A stretch of 33,969 nucleotides of DNA from NCBI GenBank assembly GCA_937967645.1, contig CALBTT010000061.1:1-33969 (forward strand), in the 5' to 3' direction. The stretch is from an uncultured Zoogloea sp. (GTDB taxonomy: Bacteria > Pseudomonadota > Gammaproteobacteria > Burkholderiales > Rhodocyclaceae). Position numbers and translations under genes: made by a program. This document shows positions 16,832 to 24,564 of the stretch, in pieces. The notes beneath the pieces were generated by a model. It did no database searches. It was not told where the DNA came from and saw nothing but the letters and a program-made list of their open reading frames with translations. The stretch's first letter is position 1. Each line of letters begins with the position of its first letter.

Positions 16832-19417
16832 TCAGCCCGCGGTCAGGCGCTTCAGGTTGTAAAGGGCCTCCAGCGCCTCGCGGGGCGTGAGGGCATCGGG
16901 GTCGATCTCCGCCAGGGCGCCGAGCACCGGGTGTGACGGCAACTCCGGCTCCTCGGCCGGCAGGCTGGCGAACAGGTCGGCCTGGGGCCCGGCATTGATC
17001 TCCCGGTTTTCAAGGCTGCGCAGGCGGCGCTTGGCGTCGCGCACCACCGCCGACGGAATGCCGGCCAGCGCGGCCACCTCGATCCCGTAGCTCTGGCTGG
17101 CCGGGCCTTCTTCCAGGGCGTGCAGGAAGACGATCCCGTGGTTGTGCTCGACCGCATCCAGGTGCACGTTGGCGCACTCGGGGTAGTCCTGGGCCAGGCG
17201 GGTCAGCTCGAAGTAATGGGTGGCGAACAGGGTCCAGCAACGGTTCTTGTCGAGCAGGTGGCGGGCGATGGCCACCGCCAGGGCGACCCCGTCGAAGGTC
17301 GAGGTGCCACGGCCGATCTCGTCCATCAGGACCAGGCTGCGGTCGGTGGCACCGTGCAGGATGGCGGCAGCTTCGGTCATCTCCACCATGAAGGTGGAAC
17401 GCCCGGAGGCCAGGTCATCCGATGCGCCGATGCGGGTGAAGATGGCGTCGATCGGGCCGATGCGCGCGGCCGAGGCCGGCACGAAGCAGCCCACGTGGGC
17501 CAGCAGCACGATCAGCGCGACCTGGCGCATGGTGGTGGATTTACCGCCCATGTTCGGGCCGGTGATCAGCAGCATGCGGCGCGTAGGGTCGAGGCGGCAG
17601 TCGTTGGCGATGAAGTTCTCCACCTGGCGCTCCACCACCGGGTGGCGGCCGGCACTGATGTCGATGCCGGGCTGGTCCGAGAAGACCGGCATGGCGTAGC
17701 CGTAGCGGGCCGCGGCTTCGGCGAAGGCCGACAGGCCATCGAGCAGGGCGCAGGCCCGGGCGATGCGCTGGAAGCGCGGAATGTCGGCGGCCAGTTGGTC
17801 GAGGATGCCTTCGTACAGCAGCTTCTCACGGGTCAGGGCGCGTTCCTGGGCGGACAAGGCCTTGTCCTCGAAGGTCTTCAGCTCGGGCGTGATGAAACGC
17901 TCGGCGTTTTTCAGGGTCTGGCGCCGGCGGTAGTCGTCGGGCAGCTCGCCCTTGGCGGCATTGGCGGCCGAGATCTCAATGTAGAAACCATGGACCCGGT
18001 TGAACTCGACCTTCAGGTTGGCGATCCCGGTGCGCTCCCGCTCCCGGGCTTCGAGTTCGAGCAGGAAGGCTCCACAGTTGGTCTGGATGCCGCGCAGCTC
18101 GTCCAGGTCGGCATCGAAGCCTTCGGCGATCACGCCGCCGTCGCGGAGCACGGTGGACGGCTCGGTGGCGATGGCGCGGATCAGCAGATCCAGCGATGCC
18201 TCTGGGGTGGCCAGCTCGTCGAGCATCTGCTGGAGCAGTGGCGCCTGCGGCGCACCGATGGCTGCGCGTAGCTCGGCCAGGCGGCCGAGGCTGTCCCGCA
18301 GGGCGGACAGATCCCGCGGCCGTGCGCTGCGCAGGGCCACCCGGGCGGTGATCCGCTCCACGTCGGAGACGCCCCGCAGGATGCGCCGCACCGGCTCCAC
18401 CGGCCCTTCACCCAGCTCGCCCACGGCCATGTGGCGATGCGCGGCCGCCTGGCGGTCGCATAAGGGATGGTGCAGCGCGTGGCGCAGCCAGCGCGAGCCC
18501 ATGCTGGTGGCGCAACTGTCGAGCAGCGAGAGGAGGGTAGGGGAGGCCTCGCCGCGCAGGGTCTCGGTGAGCTCCAGGTTGCGCCGGGTGGCGGCATCCA
18601 GGCGCAGGTAGGCGCTGTCCCGCTCGGCCACCAGGGCGGTGATGTGGGCCAGGGCCTGGCGCTGGGTGGCGCGGGCGTAGTCGAACAGGGCCGCGGCGGC
18701 GGCCAGGGCCACCGGCATCTCGTCGGCGCCGAAGCCGGCGAGGTCGCGGGTGCCGAAATGGGTGGTGAGCAGGCGCCGTGCCGTCTCGGCGTCGAACTGC
18801 CAGTCGGCCAGGCGGCGCAGACTGGGTGCCAAATGTTCGAGCAAGGGCAGGCGCAGGCCGTCGGGGATCAGCACCTCGGCCGGCCGCAGGCGCTCGAACT
18901 GGGCCGCCAGCTGCGGCGCATCGCACTCCATGACCCGGAAATCGCCATTGGCCAGGTTGAGCCAGGCCAGGCCCAGCACGCCCCGGTGCAGGTTCACCGC
19001 CAGCAGCGGCGCGTCGGCCTTGTCGTCGAGCAGGGCCGCGTCGGTGAGCGTCCCCGGCGTGACGATGCGCGACACGGCCCGCTCCATCGGCCCCTTGGTG
19101 GCTCCGGGCTCGCCTACCTGCTCGGCGATCACCACCGATTCGCCCAGCTTGACCAGGCGCGCCAGGTATTGCTCCACCGCATGGTGCGGCACCCCGGCCA
19201 TCTTGATCGGCTGCCCACCGGAGGCACCCCGGGTGGTCAGCGTGATGTCCATCAGGCGCGCAGCCTTCTCGGCATCCTCGAAGAACAGCTCGTAGAAGTC
19301 ACCCATCCGGTAGAAGAGGAGGGTGTCGGGGTGCTCGTTCTTGATGCGCAGGTATTGCTGCATCATCGGGGTATGGGTGGCGATGACTTCGTCGGGGAAG
19401 GGCTTCTGCTTGGACAC
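16832..19417 (-). CDS. mutS: DNA mismatch repair protein MutS
   Basis: An 861-residue MutS. It recognises base mismatches and small loops and starts methyl-directed or equivalent repair with MutL. The mismatch-wedge Phe-X-Glu is at residues 41–43 in FYRMGDFYELFF. The ATPase has Walker A TGPNMGGKST (~617–626) and Walker B LVLMDEIGRGTSTFDG (~690), and SYGIEVAALAGIP lies near the end. The GTG start at 19417 is chosen because it puts THTPMMQQYLRIK about where E. coli MutS has it; an in-frame extension of 27 basic residues upstream looks non-coding. It is divergent from guaA. Confidence 0.95.
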   Translation of the reverse strand: MSKQKPFPDEVIATHTPMMQQYLRIKNEHPDTLLFYRMGDFYELFFEDAEKAARLMDITLTTRGASGGQPIKMAGVPHHAVEQYLARLVKLGESVVIAEQVGEPGATKGPMERAVSRIVTPGTLTDAALLDDKADAPLLAVNLHRGVLGLAWLNLANGDFRVMECDAPQLAAQFERLRPAEVLIPDGLRLPLLEHLAPSLRRLADWQFDAETARRLLTTHFGTRDLAGFGADEMPVALAAAAALFDYARATQRQALAHITALVAERDSAYLRLDAATRRNLELTETLRGEASPTLLSLLDSCATSMGSRWLRHALHHPLCDRQAAAHRHMAVGELGEGPVEPVRRILRGVSDVERITARVALRSARPRDLSALRDSLGRLAELRAAIGAPQAPLLQQMLDELATPEASLDLLIRAIATEPSTVLRDGGVIAEGFDADLDELRGIQTNCGAFLLELEARERERTGIANLKVEFNRVHGFYIEISAANAAKGELPDDYRRRQTLKNAERFITPELKTFEDKALSAQERALTREKLLYEGILDQLAADIPRFQRIARACALLDGLSAFAEAAARYGYAMPVFSDQPGIDISAGRHPVVERQVENFIANDCRLDPTRRMLLITGPNMGGKSTTMRQVALIVLLAHVGCFVPASAARIGPIDAIFTRIGASDDLASGRSTFMVEMTEAAAILHGATDRSLVLMDEIGRGTSTFDGVALAVAIARHLLDKNRCWTLFATHYFELTRLAQDYPECANVHLDAVEHNHGIVFLHALEEGPASQSYGIEVAALAGIPSAVVRDAKRRLRSLENREINAGPQADLFASLPAEEPELPSHPVLGALAEIDPDALTPREALEALYNLKRLTAG

Positions 19418-19520
19418 GGGCGGCTCTGGGCTTCTTGGGGATCGTTTTTCGTGGCGTCGGCGCCGATGTGGCGAGCCGGAGCGGGATTGTACCAACAAGG
19501 CGCCCGGGCTCCCCTCACGC

Positions 19521-19526
19521 TATAAT
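19521..19526 (+). promoter_or_regulatory. Probable -10 box of guaA
   Basis: A consensus TATAAT lies 36 bases upstream of the guaA start in the gap between mutS and guaA. No convincing -35 is seen at 16–18 bases upstream. Similar lone TATAAT boxes occur before ygfZ and mfd. Confidence 0.55.
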
Positions 19527-19561
19527 GCCGGGCTTCCCGTTTTCACCCTACGGACTCTGCC

Positions 19562-21124
19562 GTGCACAAGAAAATCCTGATTCTCGATTTCGGCTCCCAG
19601 GTCACCCAGCTCATCGCCCGTCGCGTGCGCGAACAGCAGGTGTACTGCGAAATCCACCCCTACGACGTGTCGGATGAGTTCATCCGCAACTTTGCGCCCG
19701 AGGGGATCATCCTGTCCGGCGGCCCGAACTCGGTGTACGAAGCGGGTGAAGTCAAGGCGCCGATGGCCGTGTTCGAGATCGGGGTGCCGGTTTTTGGCAT
19801 CTGCTACGGCATGCAGACCATGGCCGCCCAGTTGGGGGGCAAGGTGGAGAGCTCCGGCAAGCGTGAGTTCGGCTACGCCGAGATCCGCGCCCGTGGCCAT
19901 TCCGAGCTGTTCCGCGGGATCCAGGACCGGACCAACGCCGAGGGCCACGGCCTGCTGGATGTGTGGATGAGCCACGGCGACAAGGTCACCGAGCTGCCCC
20001 CGGGCTTCAAGGTCATCGCCTCCAACGAATCCACGCCGCTCGCCGCCATGGCCGACGAGGCGCGCAAGTTCTACGCGGTGCAGTTCCACCCCGAGGTGAC
20101 CCACACCATCAAGGGCAAGGAGATGATCGCCCGCTTCGTGCACGAGATCTGTGGCTGCCAGCACGACTGGAACATGCCCGACTATGTGAACGAAGCCATC
20201 GAAAAGGTCCGCGCTCAGGTGGGCAGCGACGAGGTGATCCTGGGCCTGTCCGGCGGCGTCGATTCGTCCGTGGTCGCGGCACTGCTGCACCGGGCCATCG
20301 GCGATCAGCTGACCTGTGTGTTCGTGGACAACGGCCTGCTGCGCCTCAACGAAGGCGAGATGGTGATGCAGATGTTCGCCCGAAACCTGGGCGTCAAGGT
20401 CATCCACGTGGACGCCACCGAGCAGTTCATGGGCCACCTCAAGGGCGTGTCCGATCCGGAAGCCAAGCGCAAGATCATCGGCCGCGAGTTCGTCGAGGTC
20501 TTCCAGGCCGAGGCCGCCAAGCTGCCCAGCGCCAAGTGGCTGGCCCAGGGCACCATCTACCCGGACGTGATCGAGTCCGCCGGCGCCAAGACCGGCAAGG
20601 CCCACGCCATCAAGAGCCACCACAACGTGGGCGGCCTGCCCGAGACGCTCAACCTCAAGCTGCTCGAACCCCTGCGCGAGCTGTTCAAGGACGAAGTCCG
20701 CGAACTGGGCATCGCCCTCGGCCTGCCGCACGAGATGGTCTATCGCCACCCGTTCCCCGGCCCCGGCCTGGGCGTGCGCATCCTCGGCGAAGTGAAGAAG
20801 GATTACGCCGACCTGCTGCGCCGCGCCGACGCCATCTTCATCGACGAGCTGCGCGCCGCCGACTGGTACGACAAGACCAGCCAGGCCTTCGCCGTCTTCC
20901 TGCCGGTGAAGAGCGTCGGCGTGATGGGCGACGGCCGCACCTACGAATACGTGGTGGCCCTGCGCGCCGTGCAGACCCAGGACTTCATGACCGCCCACTG
21001 GGCCGAGTTGCCCCACAGCCTGCTGGGCAAGGTGAGCAACCGGATCATCAATGAAGTGCGCGGCATCAACCGGGTGGTGTACGACATCAGCGGCAAGCCG
21101 CCTGCGACGATCGAGTGGGAATGA
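19562..21124 (+). CDS. guaA: GMP synthase (glutamine-hydrolysing)
   Basis: A 520-residue enzyme that converts XMP to GMP. The N-terminal class I glutamine amidotransferase has its catalytic triad visible: Cys81 (GICYGMQ), His176 and Glu178 (VQFHPEVTHT). The ATP pyrophosphatase domain has the PP-loop LSGGVDSS (229–236), and the C-terminal dimerisation domain ends in KPPATIEWE. It starts with GTG. guaB is not adjacent in this window, whereas many proteobacteria have a guaBA operon. The 3' end of guaA is a known integration site for genomic islands, relevant to the recombinase 2 kb downstream. Confidence 0.97.
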   Translation: MHKKILILDFGSQVTQLIARRVREQQVYCEIHPYDVSDEFIRNFAPEGIILSGGPNSVYEAGEVKAPMAVFEIGVPVFGICYGMQTMAAQLGGKVESSGKREFGYAEIRARGHSELFRGIQDRTNAEGHGLLDVWMSHGDKVTELPPGFKVIASNESTPLAAMADEARKFYAVQFHPEVTHTIKGKEMIARFVHEICGCQHDWNMPDYVNEAIEKVRAQVGSDEVILGLSGGVDSSVVAALLHRAIGDQLTCVFVDNGLLRLNEGEMVMQMFARNLGVKVIHVDATEQFMGHLKGVSDPEAKRKIIGREFVEVFQAEAAKLPSAKWLAQGTIYPDVIESAGAKTGKAHAIKSHHNVGGLPETLNLKLLEPLRELFKDEVRELGIALGLPHEMVYRHPFPGPGLGVRILGEVKKDYADLLRRADAIFIDELRAADWYDKTSQAFAVFLPVKSVGVMGDGRTYEYVVALRAVQTQDFMTAHWAELPHSLLGKVSNRIINEVRGINRVVYDISGKPPATIEWE

Positions 21125-21134
21125 TTTCCCACGT

Positions 21135-21195
21135 GCCGCCGAGTTTCGGCGGCAACAAGCAACCCAGCGAGAACCCCGGCGGTGCCGGGGTTTTT
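21135..21195 (+). terminator. guaA terminator region, two hairpins
   Basis: GCCGCCGA-GTT-TCGGCGGC (21135–21153) is followed by AACCCCGGC-GGT-GCCGGGGTT (21172–21192) and further T residues to 21195. The second is a standard intrinsic terminator; the first may be a backup or a stabilising stem. Confidence 0.85.
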
Positions 21196-21296
21196 CCATT
21201 TCAGTTCCGCGTTCTTCTTGTGGGCCGGGGCTCCGCCAGTTCCGGCCTTTCTGCGATGCGTCGTAACCCTACTGCGGGAAAAGGGATCTGATCGAT

Positions 21297-21614
21297 ATGG
21301 TGATGAATGGATTGGCCTTGCTGGTGGTGCCGCCGACCTGGTGGGCGATGTCCGTAAGGCTTTCCGCGCAGGGACAAGGCGTCTGGGCGTGTCAGCTCAA
21401 GGGCGCGGCCTTCGCGGTGTTCCAGCTGGTGGTGATGCTCGGGTTGAGTTATCTGGACACTTGGTGGGCCGGCGTGATCTACGTTTTCCTGATGCTTGCC
21501 ACGGGCAACATGGTGCTGGAGGCTGTGGCGCTGCGTTTTCCGGGGAGCGCTCTGGGAGCGTGGTGGCTGCGCCAGAAGGCGTCTGCCGGCCGTGGGGAGG
21601 ATCGCGGGGGCTGA
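21297..21614 (+). CDS. Small inner-membrane protein of unknown function (105 aa)
   Basis: A 105-residue protein with one hydrophobic segment near the N-terminus (MNGLALLVVPPTWWAM) and two stronger ones (about 36–50 and 57–72). The C-terminal tail is basic and glycine-rich. No recognised family. The first ATG is used; another Met lies two codons later, and a weak purine site (AAAAGGGA) is about 12 bases upstream. It starts ~100 bases after the guaA terminator and is oriented toward the recombinase module, so it may be part of the variable segment. Confidence 0.55.
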   Translation: MVMNGLALLVVPPTWWAMSVRLSAQGQGVWACQLKGAAFAVFQLVVMLGLSYLDTWWAGVIYVFLMLATGNMVLEAVALRFPGSALGAWWLRQKASAGRGEDRGG

Positions 21615-21651
21615 GCAAAGGCGGAAAACAGCTCCATCTGGGCCATTTCCA

Positions 21652-21683
21652 TAACTTCTGAAAATTACTGTTTTCAGAAGTTA
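21652..21683. repeat. Perfect 13-6-13 inverted repeat, loxP-like layout
   Basis: TAACTTCTGAAAA (21652–21664) and TTTTCAGAAGTTA (21671–21683) are exact reverse complements around TTACTG. The arms are AT-rich, and no T-run follows, so this is not a usual terminator. Arm length and short spacer match core sites of tyrosine recombinases, and a tyrosine recombinase gene lies 1.4 kb away. It could instead be an operator for the KfrA-like protein. Confidence 0.7.
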
Positions 21684-21725
21684 GAAATGCCGACCTCTTC
21701 GGGATCTTCAGGGTGCTGACGTGGC

Positions 21726-21753
21726 TTTCCGGTTTTCGTTATGAGCTTATAAA
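21726..21753 (+). promoter_or_regulatory. Candidate promoter of the small RNA
   Basis: TTTCCG (21726–21731), a 16-base spacer and TATAAA (21748–21753) form a moderate sigma-70-like promoter placing transcription start near 21760, about 100 bases before a strong intrinsic terminator. It is the only supporting signal for where the RNA begins. Confidence 0.35.
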
Positions 21754-21759
21754 AACTCT

Positions 21760-21861
21760 CGAATCCGCGACAGCTGGCTGAATTGTACTATTTGGGCTGT
21801 CTCCTCCACCCTCCTCCTTTGGTGTGGATTCAGCCCGGATCTTTGATCCGGGCTTTTTTTT
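21760..21861 (+). ncRNA. Candidate small RNA with anti-Shine-Dalgarno loop
   Basis: A predicted ~100-nt RNA of three stems. GACAGC (21769–21774) pairs with GCTGTC (21796–21801). TCCACC (21805–21810) pairs with GGTG-T-GGA (21821–21828), leaving CTCCTCCTTT in the loop, which is complementary to Shine-Dalgarno sequences. AGCCCGGATC-TTT-GATCCGGGCT (21832–21854) with seven further T is an intrinsic terminator. No coding frame here is convincing. The layout resembles C/U-rich-loop trans-acting sRNAs known from alphaproteobacteria (CCUCC-loop families), but I cannot assign a family. Confidence 0.5.
21832..21861 (+). terminator. Strong intrinsic terminator
   Basis: A perfect 10-bp stem (21832–21841 with 21845–21854), TTT loop, then TTTTTTT. 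It works on the plus strand only. The nearest upstream plus-strand coding sequence stops 218 bases earlier, which suggests that a separate short transcript ends here. Confidence 0.9.
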
Positions 21862-21946
21862 GTGCGCTCGACAGCGGTCGAGTGTATCCATCGACAGGAG
21901 ATGCTCTCCCGACCATTGCTGGCATCGAGAGGTGGGGTTTGAAGCG
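21862..21946. other. Short non-coding gap with TCGACAG repeats
   Basis: Between the terminator and the end of the KfrA-like gene. It holds CTCGAC-AGCG-GTCGAG (a perfect 6-bp inverted repeat, about 21867–21882) and a second TCGACAG about 15 bases after the first. No gene is seen. With 21615–21831 this completes the 332-base gap between the 105-aa gene and the KfrA-like gene. Confidence 0.4.
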
Positions 21947-22990
21947 CTAGGCGGGCTTTTTTCTGAGCTGTGCCAGTTCGGCCAGCGCCTCCGCCAGCGC
22001 GGCTTCGGCTTTCTGGGCTCTGACGGTCTCGGCCAGGCGGACCTCTTCGACGGCCCGGGCCCGGGCTTCGGCGGCGGCAACGGCTGATTCCTTGCCATGG
22101 GCGGCTTCGCTGGCCACCTTCAGCTGAGCCTGCAGGCGCTCGATCCGTCCTTCTGCGGCGGCCAGGGAGGTTTCGGTCTGGCGGGAGCGCGACACGGCCT
22201 CCCGGAGGGCGGCCTTGGCTTCCTCGGTCTGCTCGCGCAGGCGGGCTTCCCGATCCTCGCGATTGGCCAGTTGTTGACGCATGCTGGTGATTTCGCCCAG
22301 CTTTTCCTGGCGAACCTGGTCGATCTGCTTCAGCAGCATCTCGCGGTCGAGGGCGCTGCGCTCCTGCTCCTCCTTGATCGCCGCGCTGTAGCGATCGCGG
22401 TCAGTCTGCAGCAGGCGGGCCAGGCGCTCGGATTCCGCCGCGAATTTCTGCTCCCGTTGTTCAGCCGCCTCATCCAGCAGCTTGACCCGGGTCTCCAGTC
22501 CCTCGCGCTGGCGCAGGAATTCCAGCGCCTGATTGCGCAGGTCGTTGATCGTCACGTCACGGTTCTGCACCGCGGCCTCGAGGGTTTCCACCCGGGTGGC
22601 GGCAGTGCTGGCCTCCGCCTCCAGTCGGCCAATCCGGTCCAATGCTTCGGTCAGTTGGCTTTCGATGGCTTGCCGTTCCCGCTCCAGCTCCTCGCGCTGG
22701 CTGGCGAACAGTTGCTCCGCATGTTGCAGGGACAGGGACCAGACCTTGCTCATCAGGGTGTCGGCCGACGAGACGAGCTCGTCCGGCATGCCCGGAACGC
22801 TTCTCTGGCGGAAGAAGGCCGCGCCTGTCTCACGCCGCCATTGGTCGATGTAGCGCTGGACGATCTCGCTGGAGCCCTTGTTGCCGAGTTCCGCATAGAC
22901 GAGGTTGAAGGACGGATTCTCTCCGGCAGACAACAACTGGAAACAGATCTGTTCTACCGCTTCGAATGTGACGCTACTGCTGCGAGCCAT
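21947..22990 (-). CDS. KfrA-like DNA-binding protein with long coiled coil
   Basis: A 347-residue protein. Residues 1–~115 match the KfrA N-terminal DNA-binding domain (SVTFEAVEQICFQLLSAGEN, then GNKGSSEIVQRYIDQWR), and residues ~85–340 are an almost unbroken Glu/Ala/Arg-rich coiled coil. KfrA is known from plasmid backbones (RK2 type) as an autorepressor with a structural or partition-supporting role. Chromosomal copies beside recombinases are seen on mobile elements. AGAGGG lies 7 bases before the ATG. It is downstream of, and on the same strand as, the recombinase with a 133-base gap that has its own inverted repeats, so it probably has its own promoter. Confidence 0.82.
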   Translation of the reverse strand: MARSSSVTFEAVEQICFQLLSAGENPSFNLVYAELGNKGSSEIVQRYIDQWRRETGAAFFRQRSVPGMPDELVSSADTLMSKVWSLSLQHAEQLFASQREELERERQAIESQLTEALDRIGRLEAEASTAATRVETLEAAVQNRDVTINDLRNQALEFLRQREGLETRVKLLDEAAEQREQKFAAESERLARLLQTDRDRYSAAIKEEQERSALDREMLLKQIDQVRQEKLGEITSMRQQLANREDREARLREQTEEAKAALREAVSRSRQTETSLAAAEGRIERLQAQLKVASEAAHGKESAVAAAEARARAVEEVRLAETVRAQKAEAALAEALAELAQLRKKPA

Positions 22991-23042
22991 GGAACATCCC
23001 TCTGTTACACGATGACATCAAAATTCACATCCGAAAAATAGC

Positions 23043-23065
23043 ATACGTGTACGTTCGTATAACGT
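23043..23065. promoter_or_regulatory. Nested inverted repeats upstream of the KfrA-like gene (possible operator)
   Basis: ATACG (23043–23047) pairs with CGTAT (23056–23060), and ACGTT (23051–23055) pairs with AACGT (23061–23065). They lie about 53–75 bases upstream of the KfrA-like start in an AT-richer gap. KfrA proteins repress their own genes by binding inverted repeats, so an autoregulatory operator is plausible but unproven. Confidence 0.4.
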
Positions 23066-23123
23066 TTAATTTGTAACGGTAAGGCCTGACTCCCTCCAAG
23101 CAGGCCATCGTCTCCCGACGGCT

Positions 23124-24377
23124 TCAGTCGGGCTTGGTGCCTGCCCATGGCAGGCGCTGCTTCTGGGATTCATCGTGCCAGCGCTCTTCCTCCTCGTGGA
23201 TGTAGCGCTGGGTGGTGCGGGCATCCGTGTGCCGGGCATCCTTCTGCACGAAGCGCTCGTCGATGCCACTATCGAGCTTTGCCGTGATACCGGTGTGACG
23301 CCCCCAGTGGGCGGAGGCTGCGCGCAGCTTTTCCTTCTTGTGCTCGGCCTCAGGTGGCAGCAGCTCAGCAGCGGCGGAAAAGATCTTCTTGAGGATCTGG
23401 TTCAGGCGGCGGGCGGTGATCGGGCTCCCATCCTTCACGGAGACCAGGATCGGCGTGGTGTCGTCCCGGCGGGGGACTGCGCTCAAGCCGAGATGCTTCC
23501 GATAGCGGATGAGGGCCTGCAGCATGTCATCAGCCACCGGCACCTTGGCCTTCTTGCCCCCCTTCCCCACCACGTGCCACCACCAGCGCCCGCGCTCTTC
23601 ACGGAAGCTGTTCATGCGGTGGCTCTCCAGTTCCCCGGCGCGGGGGGCAAGCATGTAGAGCGTGGCGGCGAGGAAGCGGGCCCGTTCGTATTCGTCGCGG
23701 CCCCGCTCCGCATCGCGGGGCATGGCTTCGATCGCCTGGGTCACGGCTTGCCACATCTGCTCATCCAGGAAACGCTCGATCTTCTCCACCTCGTCGGTCG
23801 AGGCCACCGCCCTCAAGGGCCCGGCTGCCTCGGCGGCCATCTTGCGGCGACGCTGGCGGATCAGCCCCAGGGGGTTGCCCATCAGGTAGCCCGCATCGAC
23901 GAGATAGCGCATCAGGGAGTTGATGGCGGCCATCGCAGTGAGCACGGCGCTCTCACTCAGCGGGCCCACGAAAGGGCGCCAGCGCTCCGAGACGCGCTCG
24001 ACCTTGGGGCCGCACCACAAGCCGGCCGGCTGTGGGTCGGCGAGAAAGTTCAGGTAGCCCTCGAAATCCTGGCGATTCAGGCTGGAAAGCGGCTTGCCGC
24101 AGTCGATCAATGACCACAGCAGCAGACGTTCGCACTCCCGCTGGTAGATCCGGAAGGTGCCGGGCGAGCGGTCGTACTCGGTCAGGAAACAGCGGATGGC
24201 TTCCGCATCGGTGTGGGCGGAGATCTGCAGCCGGGCGGGGTCGGCGCGATTCTCGCCGCGACTGCCGTCGAGATCGGCGGGGATGATCACCTCGTCGAGG
24301 GGGCGGACCGGAATGACGGGAGAAGGCGCAGCACTGGGAGCGGGAGCGAGAGGGGACTTGGGCATGGGCGGATTCAT
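23124..24377 (-). CDS. Tyrosine recombinase / phage-type integrase
   Basis: A 417-residue site-specific recombinase. The N-terminal ~45 residues are Pro/Ala-rich and probably disordered. Residues ~55–165 form the SAM-like core-binding domain (LTEYDRSPGTFRIYQRECER). Residues ~195–400 are the catalytic domain with the full set Arg246 (LAPRAGELE), Lys272 region (GKGGKKAKVPV), His357/Arg360 (HWGRHTGI), His383 (DARHTDARTT) and nucleophile Tyr392 (QRYIH). All active-site residues are present, so it should be active. The first ATG is used; a Met at codon 5 is an alternative. A LexA box starts 60 bases upstream. It points toward guaA, with the KfrA-like gene behind it. Confidence 0.92.
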   Translation of the reverse strand: MNPPMPKSPLAPAPSAAPSPVIPVRPLDEVIIPADLDGSRGENRADPARLQISAHTDAEAIRCFLTEYDRSPGTFRIYQRECERLLLWSLIDCGKPLSSLNRQDFEGYLNFLADPQPAGLWCGPKVERVSERWRPFVGPLSESAVLTAMAAINSLMRYLVDAGYLMGNPLGLIRQRRRKMAAEAAGPLRAVASTDEVEKIERFLDEQMWQAVTQAIEAMPRDAERGRDEYERARFLAATLYMLAPRAGELESHRMNSFREERGRWWWHVVGKGGKKAKVPVADDMLQALIRYRKHLGLSAVPRRDDTTPILVSVKDGSPITARRLNQILKKIFSAAAELLPPEAEHKKEKLRAASAHWGRHTGITAKLDSGIDERFVQKDARHTDARTTQRYIHEEEERWHDESQKQRLPWAGTKPD

Positions 24378-24421
24378 GCCCCGCAGTTTAGCCGCAGGAC
24401 CTACCAGACACGCAAGAAGGC

Positions 24422-24449
24422 TTGCCTCTTACGGAGTACTGTATATAAT
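24422..24449 (+). promoter_or_regulatory. Strong sigma-70 promoter overlapped by the LexA box
   Basis: TTGCCT (24422–24427), a 16-base spacer and consensus TATAAT (24444–24449). Transcription would start at about 24456. The LexA box covers the -10 element, the usual position for SOS repression. On the other strand only poor matches are seen (TTGACC 24479–24474 with a 20-base gap to TGTAAT). Confidence 0.7.
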
Positions 24450-24456
24450 TACAGTT
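24437..24456. promoter_or_regulatory. LexA binding site (SOS box)
   Basis: TACTGTATATAATTACAGTT fits the gamma/betaproteobacterial SOS box, CTGT-N8-ACAG with an AT-only spacer, and differs from the E. coli consensus palindrome at very few positions. It lies between the divergent recombinase and the small membrane protein gene, so it may control both. Confidence 0.85.
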
Positions 24457-24564
24457 ATGGAGTTTCCTGAAGCGGTCAAGGAAAGCTCCGATCATTCGGC
24501 GCACGACGTGAATGCAAGGCGCCTCAACTGGTTATCTGGAAGGAGTCCAGCATGGAAACCCTGA
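24457..24564 (+). CDS. Possible 35-aa leader peptide of the SOS-controlled transcript
   Basis: An ATG immediately follows the LexA box and coincides with the predicted transcription start, so translation would be leaderless. The 35-codon frame starts MEFPEAVKESSDHSAHDV and ends at 24564, overlapping the first 13 bases of the membrane protein gene in another frame. There is no ribosome-binding site and no recognised family. It might couple or gate translation of the next frame, or be chance. Confidence 0.3.
   Translation: MEFPEAVKESSDHSAHDVNARRLNWLSGRSPAWKP

Noticed and set aside
19418..19498. 27-residue N-terminal extension of MutS
   Set aside because: Arg/Ser/Pro-rich text unlike MutS, no ribosome site; the GTG at 19417 gives the family N-terminus.
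21761..21821. Possible tmRNA or tRNA 3' fragment (CTCGAATCC and CTCCACC)
   Set aside because: The T-loop-like bases and the CCACC end are not in the right spacing, and no acceptor stem or 5' half could be found; the small-RNA reading fits better.
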